A DNA stretch of 64,000 bases from SIAQ01 sp964484265 (lineage in GTDB: Bacteria > Planctomycetota > Planctomycetia > Gemmatales > Gemmataceae), in contig CAZAFH010000013.1 of assembly GCA_964484265.1 (NCBI GenBank), positions 42,829-106,828 of the forward strand. Reading direction: 5' to 3'. Made by a program: the position numbers and the translations under genes. The notes under the pieces are model-generated. The model saw only the letters and a program-made list of their open reading frames with translations, did not search any database and was not told the origin of the DNA. Shown here one piece after another: positions 34,952-44,194 of the stretch; positions within the stretch are counted from its first letter, which is position 1; every line of letters starts with the position of its first letter.

Positions 34952-36508
34952 ATGAGCGACAATCGGCTGATTATTTTCGATACCACTCTGCGCGACGGCG
35001 AGCAATCGCCTGGATGCAGCATGAATCTTGCGGAAAAGATTGAAATCGCCCATGCGCTTGCGGAGCTAGGCGTTGACGTAATCGAAGCAGGATTCCCGAT
35101 TGCATCGCCAGGCGATTTTGAAGCGGTAAAAATGATCGCCGAGCAGGTAAAGGGGCCGACAATATGTGGCCTGGCGCGCTGCAATGACGACGACATCGAC
35201 CGCGCCGGCGAGGCGCTCCGCGCCGCGGCAAAGCCACGCATCCACGTGTTTCTCGCGACCAGTGCGATACATCGTGAATTCAAACTGCGGATGGCCAAGG
35301 ATGAAATCGTACGCCGGGCTGTGAATGGCGTGAAACGGGCACGAAGCCACGGCATGGAAGTGGAATTCTCGCCCGAGGACGCGGCTCGCACGGAGCTCGA
35401 ATTCTTGGCCGAGGTTGTCGAGCGGGTCATCGAGGCGGGCGCGACGACGATCAACATCCCGGACACGGTCGGTTATGCCGTGCCCGAGCAATACGCGGCT
35501 GCGATTCAATATCTGAAACGGAACGTTCGCGGGATTGATGGCGTCGTAATTAGTGTGCACTGCCACAACGATCTCGGCTTGGCCGTTGCGAATAGTCTCG
35601 CCGCTCTCAAGGAAGGCGCCCGCCAGGTCGAGTGCACCATCAACGGCCTCGGAGAACGCGCGGGCAATTGCGCTCTCGAGGAAGTCATCATGGCGGTCCG
35701 CACACGCAATGATTTCTTCAATCTGGATTTCGGCATCCAGACGCGGCGCCTCATGCCGACCAGCAGGCTCGTCGCGCGCGTCACGGGCATGCAGGTACAG
35801 CGCAACAAGGCCATCGTCGGGCAGAACGCCTTTGCTCATGAAGCGGGCATCCACCAGGACGGCATGCTCAAACATGCCCAGACCTACGAAATCATGCTGC
35901 CCGAGGACGTCGGCGTGTCGCGCACCGAACTCGTCTTGGGCAAGCACAGCGGCCGACATGCGCTCAGTCAGCGCATTCGCGATCTGGGTTATCACCTGGA
36001 TAACGATCAGCTGAACAAGGTCTTCGACCAGTTCAAGACGCTGGCGGACCGGAAGAAAACGATCTACGACGCCGATATCGAAGCACTCGCGGAAGCGGTG
36101 CTTCACTCCGGACCGGCAGTGTGGACACTCGAAGCCGTCACCTGCAATGGCGGGTCGGGCACGGTTCCGAGCGCGGCTGTCGCCCTGTGGCACAAGGCGG
36201 GCGTCATTCATCGCGATGCCGGGACGGGCGACGGGCCGATCGACGCGGTCTTCAAGACCATCGAACGGATCACGAACGTTAACGTGAAACTGCTGAAATT
36301 CTCCATCACCAGCGTCACTGAGGACGAAGACGCCCAGGGCGAGGCGCAGATCGAAGCCGAATGCGAGGGCAGGATCCTGCGAGGCCGAGCGGTGAGCACG
36401 GACATCATTGATGCCAGCGCGCTTGCCTACTTGCAGGTCATCAATCGTGCTCTTCTTCGCGAGCAGATCAAGATGAACCCGCAGACGGGAGTGATTGCCT
36501 CGGCATGA
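34952..36508 (+). CDS. leuA: 2-isopropylmalate synthase
   Basis: 518 residues, the usual long-form length. It condenses acetyl-CoA with 2-ketoisovalerate, the first step of leucine synthesis. HMGL/TIM-barrel signature DTTLRDGEQSPGCSMN at residues ~10-25 (metal Asp and catalytic Arg), SVHCHNDLGLAVANSLAALK at ~200 (His-x-His metal ligands) and NGLGERAGNCALEEVIMAV at ~230; then VLGKHSGRHALSQRI. The C-terminal regulatory domain (~390-518, leucine feedback site) is present. GAGGAAA lies ~9 bases before ATG 34952. It has a leader attenuator and no leuBCD neighbours here. Confidence 0.97.
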   Translation: MSDNRLIIFDTTLRDGEQSPGCSMNLAEKIEIAHALAELGVDVIEAGFPIASPGDFEAVKMIAEQVKGPTICGLARCNDDDIDRAGEALRAAAKPRIHVFLATSAIHREFKLRMAKDEIVRRAVNGVKRARSHGMEVEFSPEDAARTELEFLAEVVERVIEAGATTINIPDTVGYAVPEQYAAAIQYLKRNVRGIDGVVISVHCHNDLGLAVANSLAALKEGARQVECTINGLGERAGNCALEEVIMAVRTRNDFFNLDFGIQTRRLMPTSRLVARVTGMQVQRNKAIVGQNAFAHEAGIHQDGMLKHAQTYEIMLPEDVGVSRTELVLGKHSGRHALSQRIRDLGYHLDNDQLNKVFDQFKTLADRKKTIYDADIEALAEAVLHSGPAVWTLEAVTCNGGSGTVPSAAVALWHKAGVIHRDAGTGDGPIDAVFKTIERITNVNVKLLKFSITSVTEDEDAQGEAQIEAECEGRILRGRAVSTDIIDASALAYLQVINRALLREQIKMNPQTGVIASA

Positions 36509-36769
36509 AAGATGCACTTGTTAATTATTGTTGAAAATATGGTCAAGATTGCTCAATCCGTGAGCAAAAGGAGACGAAAAAGCAAGCAGACGTGCATGAT
36601 TACCGTGGCCGTCGCGCATTCTGAGATTGTCGCGGTAATCACAGGATTCGATTCGCCCGAGTTTTAGTCGGCTATCGACGTTGGGCTTCTTCCGGACGGA
36701 GGAGGGCGTAAACACGCTCCTGACGCCTGATATCCTGTTCCTTTCCCTTTTTCACGTTAGGAGTCGTTT

Positions 36770-37228
36770 ATGTACGGTTCCGTATTTCTCGTCCTCTCTT
36801 CGCTCCAACTCCTCGGCGCCAGCACTGCCAATCCGAAGTCCGACGAAAAATCTGTCCCGAATCTCCGCCAGATCGACCCCGATGTGGCCGACATCAGCGG
36901 ATACTACACCTGCAAAGGCCAGGAGGCCGGCGGCAAGAACTACAGCGGCATCGTCGTGCTGACCAAAAAGAATGACGTCTACGTCGTCCAGTGGATCGTC
37001 GGCGGCGGCGCGAACTTCACCGGCATCGGCATCCGTCAGGGCAGCACGCTCGCTGCCAGCTGGACGCTCCCCAGCGAACGCGGAACCGTTCGCGGCGTCA
37101 ACCTCTACCGCATCGAATCGACGTCGAACGGACCTCGCCTTTCCGGCCGTTGGGCTTCACTGCCTGGGCCTGGCATCCAGCAACACGAGACGCTGTCGTT
37201 CCTCAAGAAACTTGATGTTGAGGAGTGA
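36770..37228 (+). CDS. Small secreted beta-rich protein, planctomycete-type
   Basis: 152 residues from ATG 36770 with TAGGAG upstream. A short hydrophobic start (MYGSVFLVLSSLQLLGAS) should be a signal peptide. The body has DISGYYTCKGQEAGGKNYSG, NDVYVVQWIVGGGANFTGIG and LSGRWASLPGPGIQQHETLS, a compact beta pattern. I recall similar orphan proteins in planctomycetes but no function. It ends before a long inverted repeat. Confidence 0.65.
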   Translation: MYGSVFLVLSSLQLLGASTANPKSDEKSVPNLRQIDPDVADISGYYTCKGQEAGGKNYSGIVVLTKKNDVYVVQWIVGGGANFTGIGIRQGSTLAASWTLPSERGTVRGVNLYRIESTSNGPRLSGRWASLPGPGIQQHETLSFLKKLDVEE

Positions 37229-37244
37229 CCAATCGAATTGCTTT

Positions 37245-37354
37245 CTAACCACGGATAACACTGATACTCACGGATAAATGCAAAAGTCAAGAAGGTCACG
37301 ACTTCTTTTTTTCTTGCATTTTCATCCGTGTCAATCGGTGGTATCCGTGGTTAG
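37245..37354. repeat. Long imperfect inverted repeat between convergent genes
   Basis: Arms of ~45 bp: CTAACCACGGATAACACTGA... at 37245 and its near-complement ...GGTGGTATCCGTGGTTAG at 37354, with CACGGATAAATGCAA / TTGCATTTTCATCCGTG inside. It is a REP/MITE-like dispersed palindrome found in other bacterial genomes with the same ACCACGGATAACAC start, and probably acts as a bidirectional terminator here. Confidence 0.8.
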
Positions 37355-37361
37355 ATTTTTT

Positions 37362-38582
37362 TTACCGCGGCCTGAGTGCGCTGCGGTAGACGTAGTCACC
37401 CAGTCGGCGGCCTACGTTCAGACCTTCCCGATTATCGAACTGCCAGTGGATGCCGCCATAAATTCGGCTCATGCCTGCTTCTTCTGCGGCGCTCCATAGA
37501 CTGTCGAACGAGCGCGTGACGCCGGGCACGTCGTCTGAGACGGCGCCGAAGCGAATCTTGTCTGTACCGAACGATCGCGCTAGCACGCTCGCTGCCGCTC
37601 CGCTGAACGTGCTATGCCCCGAGACATAAGCGGGGAAGGGCGGATTTTCCAGGAGCGGTGTCCACGCATCCGAAGTGTTTTCGCTGTAGGCTATTGCCGT
37701 GCTCGGGCGCCAAAAATCAAACGTGAACTTGATGACCCAGCACAGAATGGCGGCATCGGCCAAGGTGATGTTGAGGTGGGCGAAAATCCGCGCGTTCTCG
37801 GCGATCGATGTCTTGCGGTCGAGCGCGATGCCCTGCGCGATCTTGTTCCATTGGCCCGGCGGTGTCATTGTGCCGGCGTTGCCCTCCCAGAAATGGGCGA
37901 TCTGCGTCTGTTCGGGCGTGCGGTCGCGACTTGTTTTTCGGCCGAGTCGCTTCACTTCGTGGAATGCGGCGGCGAATTCCGCACTCGATAATTCCGGTGG
38001 CGGTGGCGGTTGGTATTGCGTACCCTTGCGGATGGCGAACGGCGTGACCCGGCCCCAATCGGGCAGGAGCGCCTTGCGGTAATGCGGTCCCGTGGGTTGC
38101 CAGGCGCCGATCACATTTCGCACCTCGTGAGTTCCCGTCGCCGTCGCGCCATCGTCTTGCCTCGCCGCGAGGATGCGTTCGGCGACTTGTCTGCCAAGAG
38201 TGATTCCTTGCTCACTGCGAGAGTCTCGCGGGATCTCGGCGAGACAACGGATCAAGACGGCATCGAAGTATTCGCGCTGTTTCGGATAAAGCGTGACCAG
38301 GCAGCGATGCGCCGCCGCCGCGGCCGTGGCCTCGCTGGACGTGCCAGGCTCTGCCGTCAGATCGACGAGATAGTGTTGATGCGTGCGTTCGACCGCCATC
38401 ACGGCATCGTAGATGGCGATATGCATGATCGCGAGACTTCGCGACGCGATCGGCGGCGGCGAGCGATCGGCGCGAATCGCTTGCAGGGCCGTCTCGTTCC
38501 AGCGGAGAACCACATCAGGCCTTTGAGCAGGCTGGGCCGTCACAGACGCCGCGACCATGATGGTAAGTGCAAGAGCGTGCAT
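37362..38582 (-). CDS. Secreted vanadium-haloperoxidase/PAP2-type enzyme
   Basis: 406 residues with a short signal peptide (MHALALTIMVAASVTA). Active-site blocks of the PAP2/vanadium-haloperoxidase superfamily: IKFTFDFWRPSTAI (Lys...Arg-Pro), FPAYVSGHSTFSGAAASVLA (Ser-Gly-His) and RIYGGIHWQFDNREGLN (Arg...His). The spacing and the WRP motif match the haloperoxidase branch rather than short phosphatases. It likely oxidises halides or removes phosphate outside the cell. Single gene, convergent with 36770-37228. Confidence 0.85.
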   Translation of the reverse strand: MHALALTIMVAASVTAQPAQRPDVVLRWNETALQAIRADRSPPPIASRSLAIMHIAIYDAVMAVERTHQHYLVDLTAEPGTSSEATAAAAAHRCLVTLYPKQREYFDAVLIRCLAEIPRDSRSEQGITLGRQVAERILAARQDDGATATGTHEVRNVIGAWQPTGPHYRKALLPDWGRVTPFAIRKGTQYQPPPPPELSSAEFAAAFHEVKRLGRKTSRDRTPEQTQIAHFWEGNAGTMTPPGQWNKIAQGIALDRKTSIAENARIFAHLNITLADAAILCWVIKFTFDFWRPSTAIAYSENTSDAWTPLLENPPFPAYVSGHSTFSGAAASVLARSFGTDKIRFGAVSDDVPGVTRSFDSLWSAAEEAGMSRIYGGIHWQFDNREGLNVGRRLGDYVYRSALRPR

Positions 38583-38790
38583 CGGTAGACCTCGACATAT
38601 CAGCCGTTTGGCAGCATCAACTTGGCGGTTTTCAACGCTTTTTAGCTACAGTGATCATAATCCGTCCGCGCTGCGATGCCAAATCCGTTCCGGACGAATC
38701 GATTCGTCTCAGGATTCGATATGGCGCGATTTTGCCGGTTGTAACGATTATTCCGGCGATTTCGCGCCTTCTGGTTTTTTCTTTCACTTT

Positions 38791-38803
38791 GCGATAGTAT
38801 CGC
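38791..38803. promoter_or_regulatory. Small palindrome GCGATAGTATCGC upstream of the PHP/EF-hand gene
   Basis: A perfect 6+1+6 palindrome about 50 bases before ATG 38853, within the promoter region. It could be a repressor site; nothing else supports it. Confidence 0.25.
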
Positions 38804-38852
38804 GTATCCTAAACCCATGGTTCACGGTCGCCTGGTTTTCGAGGCTAAGTCC

Positions 38853-41225
38853 ATGATTCGCTTCACCGCGTTGATGATTGCCGCGCTTGGAATGACCTTC
38901 ACGTTGACAGGCAGAGTCCGGGCGCAGACTATCGATGTCGAGGCGCAGCCGCTGGCCGCGAATGTGCAACGCCTCGTCAAGGCGTTTGACTACCTCGGCC
39001 AGCCGCTCGCGCCAGCGTTGGTAAAACTCATCGAAAACGCTGCCCACGAACAGGACGCGGTACGGCTGCAAAAGCTGATCGATCCGCACGTGCTTTTCTC
39101 GGTGCATCTGAATCCCGAAGCTCGCGTGAAGGTCAAGCAAGGATCGGCGCCTGCCGTGCTTCAGCAAGGAGCGTTCACGCCTGTGATCGTGCGCGTGCAG
39201 AACGAGAGCACGGTGACGAAGCCGCTGGTGATTCGCAGCCCGCAAGCGTTACCGATATATTCGCGAGGCAAGGCAGGGCAGATCACCAAGGAAGACGTGA
39301 AAAATCGTTTCCTTGACGTGGAGATGTTTACCAGCCAGCCGATGACCGACAAACTTAGCGGCTTGAGGCTTGAATACGCGCTGGCCTTGATTCACAGCAG
39401 CCAGTCTGGCAAGCGCGAGGCGACGATCATTTTCGACGTGGGCCAGAGCACCCAGGACCTCGGCTTCCGCGCGGAGACGCCCGTGCTGTTCGATATCCGC
39501 CCGGCGATTCCCGTGAAGCTCGTCATCGCCGACGTCGATGGCACGCCGACCACGGCTCGCTTCACGTTCAAGGACAAAGCCGGCCGAGTCTATCCCGCGA
39601 AGGCGAAACGTCTCGCGCCTGATTTCTTTTTTCAGGACCAGGTCTATCGTCATAGCGGCGGGATCGTCCATCTGCCTCCGGGCGAATTGACGATGATCTA
39701 CGGCCGAGGTCCGGAATACAAGTTGCTCCAGCGGACGATCAACGTTCCCGCGAAGGGCGAAGCGACGGTGGAGGTCAAACTCCAGCGCTGGATCGATCCG
39801 ACTAAGTACGGATTCTACAGCGGCGATCACCACATCCACGCCGCCGGCTGTGCGCATTACACGAACCCGACCGAAGGCGTCTTCGCGGACGACATGTTCC
39901 TGCACGTCAAGGGCGAGGCACTGAACGTCGGGTGCAACCTCACCTGGGGGCCCTGCTATGACTTCCAGCGGCAGTTCTTTGAACCGACCGCGCACAAAAT
40001 CAGCGAACCGTTCACCGTGCTGAAATACGACGTCGAGGTCAGCGGGTTCGGTTCCCAGGCGCTGGGGCATGTCTGCCTGCTGAACCTGCGCGATCAAACC
40101 TATCCCGGCTCAGAGGGCACGAAGACAAAAGGCTGGCCGACCTGGACCACGCCGCTCATGCGCTGGGCCAAGAACCAGGGCGCGTACACCGGCTACGCCC
40201 ATTCCGCGAACGGGCTTGGCATTAATCCGAAAGCTGCCGCGAAACGCCTGCTCGACATGTTTGACGACAACAAGGACGGCAAACTCTCCGCGAAGGAGGC
40301 CAGCGATGCATTGCTGCCCGAAGAATTCAAAACGATCGATACCAACAACGATGACTTCGTTTCGCTCGATGAACTCGTGGCCTCGCATCAGCGTGTCAGC
40401 AATTCCCTGCTGAACTATGCCATTCCCGAGATGAACGGCATCGGTGCCCAGGAAATCTGCGTCACCACCGCGCAAGGTCTGTGCGATTTCATCAGCGCGA
40501 TGGACACTGCTCGCGTGCCGGAATGGAACTGCTGGTATCACCTGCTCAACTGCGGCTATCCGCTCAAGGTCTCCGGCGAGACCGATTTCCCCTGCATCAC
40601 CGGTTCGCGCGTCGGACAAGGCCGAGTGTACGTGCAGCTCGGCACGAAAATCAAAAAGATCGAGTTCAAGGATTGGGCCGAGGGACTCGCCAAAGGCCGA
40701 TCGTACATCAGCGATGGTTATGCGCATGCGTTGCATTTCAGCGTGGATGACAAACTGCCCGGCGAGAAGCTGAAATTGCGGGAACCCGGCAAAGTCACCG
40801 TGAAAGCCAAGGTCGCTTTCGCCAGCAACGTTGCGCTTGGCACGGCTGTCGGCGGGAAAACGCCCGAGGGCAATACACGCCTCGTCGAACTGATCGTCAA
40901 CGGACGACCCGTCGCGACGCAGGAAGTCGCCGCCAACGACAAGGAGCATGATCTCACCTTCACGCTGGATATCGAAAAAAGCTCGTGGATCGCGCTGCGG
41001 CATTTTCCGCAGATGCACACCAATCCAGTCGAAGTGATCGTCAACGATCAGCCGATCCGCGCGTCGCGCAAGAGTGCAGTCTGGGCTATCGGCGTCATTG
41101 AACAGCTTTGGCGCGTTCGGCAGAATGCGATCGCCGCCGAAGAACGCGCCGAGGCCGAACGGGTCTTCCAATGGGCGATCCAGCGTTACCGCAAGATCGC
41201 AGAGGAATCCCCGGCGGGCAGTTGA
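38853..41225 (+). CDS. Secreted CehA/McbA-type (PHP-fold) metallohydrolase with EF-hands
   Basis: 790 residues from ATG 38853 (GAGG eight bases upstream), which begins the signal peptide (MIRFTALMIAALGMTFTLTG). The N-terminal half (~30-310) is beta-rich. From ~320 a PHP-like metal domain follows: KYGFYSGDHHIHAAGC (the D-H-H-I-H block), HVCLLNLRDQTYPG, GAYTGYAHSANGLG and CNCGY-type context CWYHLLNCGYPLKVSGETDF. Two EF-hand-like calcium loops sit inside it (DDNKDGKLSAKE and DTNNDDFVSLDE, ~468-510). The family includes CehA carbaryl hydrolase and is common in planctomycetes. Substrate unknown. Confidence 0.8.
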   Translation: MIRFTALMIAALGMTFTLTGRVRAQTIDVEAQPLAANVQRLVKAFDYLGQPLAPALVKLIENAAHEQDAVRLQKLIDPHVLFSVHLNPEARVKVKQGSAPAVLQQGAFTPVIVRVQNESTVTKPLVIRSPQALPIYSRGKAGQITKEDVKNRFLDVEMFTSQPMTDKLSGLRLEYALALIHSSQSGKREATIIFDVGQSTQDLGFRAETPVLFDIRPAIPVKLVIADVDGTPTTARFTFKDKAGRVYPAKAKRLAPDFFFQDQVYRHSGGIVHLPPGELTMIYGRGPEYKLLQRTINVPAKGEATVEVKLQRWIDPTKYGFYSGDHHIHAAGCAHYTNPTEGVFADDMFLHVKGEALNVGCNLTWGPCYDFQRQFFEPTAHKISEPFTVLKYDVEVSGFGSQALGHVCLLNLRDQTYPGSEGTKTKGWPTWTTPLMRWAKNQGAYTGYAHSANGLGINPKAAAKRLLDMFDDNKDGKLSAKEASDALLPEEFKTIDTNNDDFVSLDELVASHQRVSNSLLNYAIPEMNGIGAQEICVTTAQGLCDFISAMDTARVPEWNCWYHLLNCGYPLKVSGETDFPCITGSRVGQGRVYVQLGTKIKKIEFKDWAEGLAKGRSYISDGYAHALHFSVDDKLPGEKLKLREPGKVTVKAKVAFASNVALGTAVGGKTPEGNTRLVELIVNGRPVATQEVAANDKEHDLTFTLDIEKSSWIALRHFPQMHTNPVEVIVNDQPIRASRKSAVWAIGVIEQLWRVRQNAIAAEERAEAERVFQWAIQRYRKIAEESPAGS

Positions 41226-41234
41226 GGTTATCGA

Positions 41235-42875
41235 TCAAAAGAACAGCCGGTAGGTCTTGTACCCGCCGCCGATGTTGACGGCCTGGAAACCCGCCTGGAG
41301 GAGAATGCGTGTCGCCAGGTAGCCGCGTTGCCCGACCTGGCAGTAGGCGGCGATTGTTCGATCGCGCGGCAGTTCGCTGAGCCTCTGCCGTAGTTCGTCC
41401 ACGGGAATGTTGACAGCGCCCGGGATGTGCCCGGCGGCGAATTCGAGCGGCGTGCGGACATCGAGCAGGTACGGCTTTTCGTTCGCCGGCGCCGCCAACA
41501 CAGCCTCCACGTCGACCTGCGGATGTTGCCCTCGCAACAGTCCGCTGGCGACGAAACCGGCCATGTTGATCGGATCCTTTGCGGAGCCATACTGTGGCGA
41601 GTAGGCCAACTCCATCTCTTCCAGATCGTATACGGTCATCCCGGCTTGAATCGCCACGGCGAGGACGTCGATCCGTTTATCCACACCGGCGCCGCCGATG
41701 CCCTGCGCTCCGAGGATTTTTCCCGTTTCCGGGTTAAACAGAATTTTCAGTGTCATCGCTTCGGCGCCGGGGTAATAGCCGGCGTGATGGGCTGGATGGA
41801 TATAGATCTTGCGGAAAGGCCGATTGGCTCGGCGCAGAGCTTTCTCGGAGCTTCCGGTCATCGCCGCCGTGCGCTCGAATACGCCGACTATCGCGGTTCC
41901 TTGCGTTCCGCGATAGCGGACGGAGCGGCCGAAAATATTATCCGCGGCAATTCGCCCCTGGCGGTTCGCGGGACCAGCGAGAGGCACCTGGGTCGCATCG
42001 CCCGAAACGGCATCCTTGACTTCGATGGCGTCTCCTACCGCGTAGATGCTGGGATCGCTCGTTTGAAGGTGATCGTTCACGCGGATACCGCCGCGCGGTC
42101 CGACTTCCAGACCAGTATCGGTCGCAAGCTTGTTTTCCGGACGTACCCCGACTCCCAGAATGACGAGCTGCGCGGGCAAACGCTGGCCCGACTTCAGACG
42201 AACAACAAGGCCGCCCGGCGCTTCCTCGAATCCTTCCGCCGACTGGCTGAGCAAGACCGTCACGCCCTTGGCCAGCAGCGTTTCTAGGATCGGTGTCGTC
42301 ATCTCCTTGTCGAACGGCGGCAGGACCTGATCCTGCAATTCGACCACCGTGGTGGCGATGCCTCGCTTCACGAAATTCTCGACCAACTCCAGGCCGATAA
42401 ATCCAGCACCGACCACGACGACCTGTTTCGCGCCTTTATCCACGCGTTCCTTGATGCGATCCACATCCTGCAAGTTTCGCAGGGTGTAGATTCCAGGAAG
42501 GTCGAGTCCGGGAAGCGGCGGCCGAATCGGCGCGGCACCGGGCGCGAGGATCAGCTTGTCGTAGGTTTCCTCGTACTCGCGACCCGAAGCCAGGTCGCGA
42601 ACGCGGACAGTTTTTGCCGAGCGATTGATCGCCTCGACCGAGGATCGCGTCCTCACGTCGAGTTTGAACCGTTCGCGCAATCGTTCTGGCGTGGTGACAA
42701 GCAGCTTGTCGCGCGAGGCAATTTCGCCGCCGACGTAATACGGCAAACCGCAGTTCGCGAACGACACATCCGGCCCACGTTCGAACACGACGATCTCGGC
42801 ATCTTCCGAAAGGCGACGTGCCCGCGCGGCTGCGGATGCGCCGCCGGCCACGCCGCCCACTATGAGCAGTTTCAT
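41235..42875 (-). CDS. CoA-disulfide reductase-like FAD enzyme with C-terminal rhodanese domain
   Basis: 546 residues from ATG 42875, with AAGGAGG eight bases upstream; the ATG overlaps the end of the preceding gene (42872). FAD site LLIVGGVAGGASAAARARRL, redox Cys in SFANCGLPYYVGG, NAD(P) site VVVVGAGFIGLELVENFV, FAD-ribityl motif SIYAVGDAIEV. Residues ~445-546 are a rhodanese (EKPYLLDVRTPLEFAAGHIP, active Cys in AAYCQVGQRGYLA). CoADR-RHD enzymes reduce CoA persulfides or polysulfide with NAD(P)H. It is the last gene of the ArsR-rhodanese operon. Confidence 0.93.
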   Translation of the reverse strand: MKLLIVGGVAGGASAAARARRLSEDAEIVVFERGPDVSFANCGLPYYVGGEIASRDKLLVTTPERLRERFKLDVRTRSSVEAINRSAKTVRVRDLASGREYEETYDKLILAPGAAPIRPPLPGLDLPGIYTLRNLQDVDRIKERVDKGAKQVVVVGAGFIGLELVENFVKRGIATTVVELQDQVLPPFDKEMTTPILETLLAKGVTVLLSQSAEGFEEAPGGLVVRLKSGQRLPAQLVILGVGVRPENKLATDTGLEVGPRGGIRVNDHLQTSDPSIYAVGDAIEVKDAVSGDATQVPLAGPANRQGRIAADNIFGRSVRYRGTQGTAIVGVFERTAAMTGSSEKALRRANRPFRKIYIHPAHHAGYYPGAEAMTLKILFNPETGKILGAQGIGGAGVDKRIDVLAVAIQAGMTVYDLEEMELAYSPQYGSAKDPINMAGFVASGLLRGQHPQVDVEAVLAAPANEKPYLLDVRTPLEFAAGHIPGAVNIPVDELRQRLSELPRDRTIAAYCQVGQRGYLATRILLQAGFQAVNIGGGYKTYRLFF

Positions 42876-43444
42876 GAGCACCCCTCCTTCTTCGCGCAAC
42901 ACGGGCTAGCGGTGTCCTTGACCTGATTCCACGGTGCTCGCGCCAGCGTCATTCCCATGGGGCAGGTATCCGTGATGCCGGCAAACACGAGGCCCGCGCC
43001 CACAAATGCGGACAACCCGACAAAAGCGGGATGGATGAAGGAGAGCCCCGCACCCAGAAGCACGAGCAAACCCGCCGCGATGCGCACCTGCCGTTCGAGC
43101 GAGACGGCTTTCTTGCCGCGAACGACGGGTAGCCCCGCCTCCACGCACGCCATCGTACCGCCCTGGATGTTGACCACGTTGACAAATCCAGCCTTGAGAA
43201 AGATCTCGCACGCCTGCTGTCCGCGGCTTCCGGAACGGCAGATGATATAAAGCGGCTCATTCGTCGATCCGTTCCGAGTCTGTATGATCGTCGCGGCATC
43301 GAGTTGATCGAGCGGGATATTTCGCGCGATCGTGAGGTGCACTTCGCGAAATTCGACTGGGGTGCGTACATCGATCAACTCGATCTTCTTGCCATCTTTC
43401 TGAAGCTCGGCAAATTCCTGTGGCGTGATTATGGTGATACTCAA
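42872..43444 (-). CDS. Rhodanese fused to DUF2892 membrane domain (YgaP-like)
   Basis: 190 residues. N-terminal rhodanese with KKIELIDVRTPVEFREVHL and an intact active loop (CRSGSRG); C-terminal two-helix DUF2892 domain (AAGLLVLLGAGLSF, GLSAFVGAGLVFAGITDTCP) and a Cys-rich tail (CCAKKEGC). E. coli YgaP has the same plan and works as a membrane sulfurtransferase. It overlaps the start of the CoADR-RHD gene by 4 bases (ATGA), so the two are translationally coupled. Confidence 0.93.
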   Translation of the reverse strand: MSITIITPQEFAELQKDGKKIELIDVRTPVEFREVHLTIARNIPLDQLDAATIIQTRNGSTNEPLYIICRSGSRGQQACEIFLKAGFVNVVNIQGGTMACVEAGLPVVRGKKAVSLERQVRIAAGLLVLLGAGLSFIHPAFVGLSAFVGAGLVFAGITDTCPMGMTLARAPWNQVKDTASPCCAKKEGCS

Positions 43445-43557
43445 GGCAATTTCCTTTCGTCGCTTGAATTTCTATTTGTGGTTGACGGTTCGCTAACAGT
43501 TTTCTTTTGATCGATATTGCAAGAGGGAGCCGAACTCGGCCCGCAGGCGCCGCGCAT

Positions 43558-43644
43558 TCAAGTATTTACGCCGAACTTCGGCAGCACCCAGATTTGCAAG
43601 ATAAGCCAAGCCGCGAAAAAGCCGAGCGGAATGAGGATTTCCAT
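43558..43644 (-). CDS. 28-residue single-helix membrane peptide in the rhodanese operon
   Basis: ATG at 43644 has a strong ribosome site (GGGAGG, 7 bases before). It reads MEILIPLGFFAAWLILQIWV then LPKFGVNT-stop: one membrane helix ending in a short conserved-looking tail WVLPKxGVxT. Peptides with this tail occur beside ArsR/rhodanese/DUF2892 genes elsewhere (from memory, unverified). It lies between the ArsR gene and the rhodanese gene on the same strand, so it should be in the operon. Confidence 0.65.
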   Translation of the reverse strand: MEILIPLGFFAAWLILQIWVLPKFGVNT

Positions 43645-43762
43645 CGCTTTGCCTCCCTTGGTCAAAGTTGTATTATTTGTATCCATAGGTTGAAATTTCT
43701 CGATGTTACGACATATTTGCGAGGCGTTTCCAAGCAAGTCCGCCCGATGCGAGCAGGTCCCT

Positions 43763-44089
43763 TCATTTCTCGCTGCCGAATCGGGCTTCGATGCAGGTCA
43801 TGAGGCTCGCCAGATGCGTTTCCACAATCCGGTAGTACGCCTTACGGCCATCTTTTTCGCTGGTCAGGAATCCGCACCGCTGCATGAGTCGAAGATGCTC
43901 GGAGGCCATGTGGCTTGGGATGGAACAGGCATCGGCGAGTTCCCCGACGGCGTATCGCCCTTGAAGGAGCATCTGCACCATGCGCAGCCGGTGGGGATGC
44001 GCCAGAGTCTTGAGACATTCCGCCGCCTTCGCCAATGCATCCAGCGGTGTCAGTCGGGGTAGATTCGAGGCTATTTTCTTGGTGGCCAT
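43763..44089 (-). CDS. ArsR/SmtB-family repressor
   Basis: 108 residues from ATG 44089; the alternative ATG at 44110 would put its ribosome site inside the operator. Winged-helix motif: ECLKTLAHPHRLRMVQMLLQ, YAVGELADACSIPSHMASEH (recognition helix), LRLMQRCGFLTSEKDGRKAY (wing). Cys residues at AECL, DACS, QRCG and MTCI could sense metal, arsenite or persulfide. It heads the sulfur operon, so it probably represses it and itself. Confidence 0.9.
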   Translation of the reverse strand: MATKKIASNLPRLTPLDALAKAAECLKTLAHPHRLRMVQMLLQGRYAVGELADACSIPSHMASEHLRLMQRCGFLTSEKDGRKAYYRIVETHLASLMTCIEARFGSEK

Positions 44090-44112
44090 TGTCGTTCTCT
44101 CTTTATTCAATT

Positions 44113-44132
44113 ATATCGGAACATACCGATAT
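44113..44132. promoter_or_regulatory. ArsR-type operator palindrome
   Basis: ATATCGGAACATACCGATAT: 7-bp perfect arms around 6 bases, 23 bases upstream of the ArsR start. Position and symmetry fit autoregulation of the ArsR operon. Confidence 0.65.
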
Positions 44133-44194
44133 TTCAATGAATATATTTTGCCACGTTAAGTTTTTGTTTGACGGGATGGAATCACTGCTTGGTG

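Noticed and set aside
35066..36517. 483-residue open frame antisense to leuA
   Set aside because: Shadow of leuA; composition is typical of the complement of a high-GC gene and there is no ribosome site or family motif.
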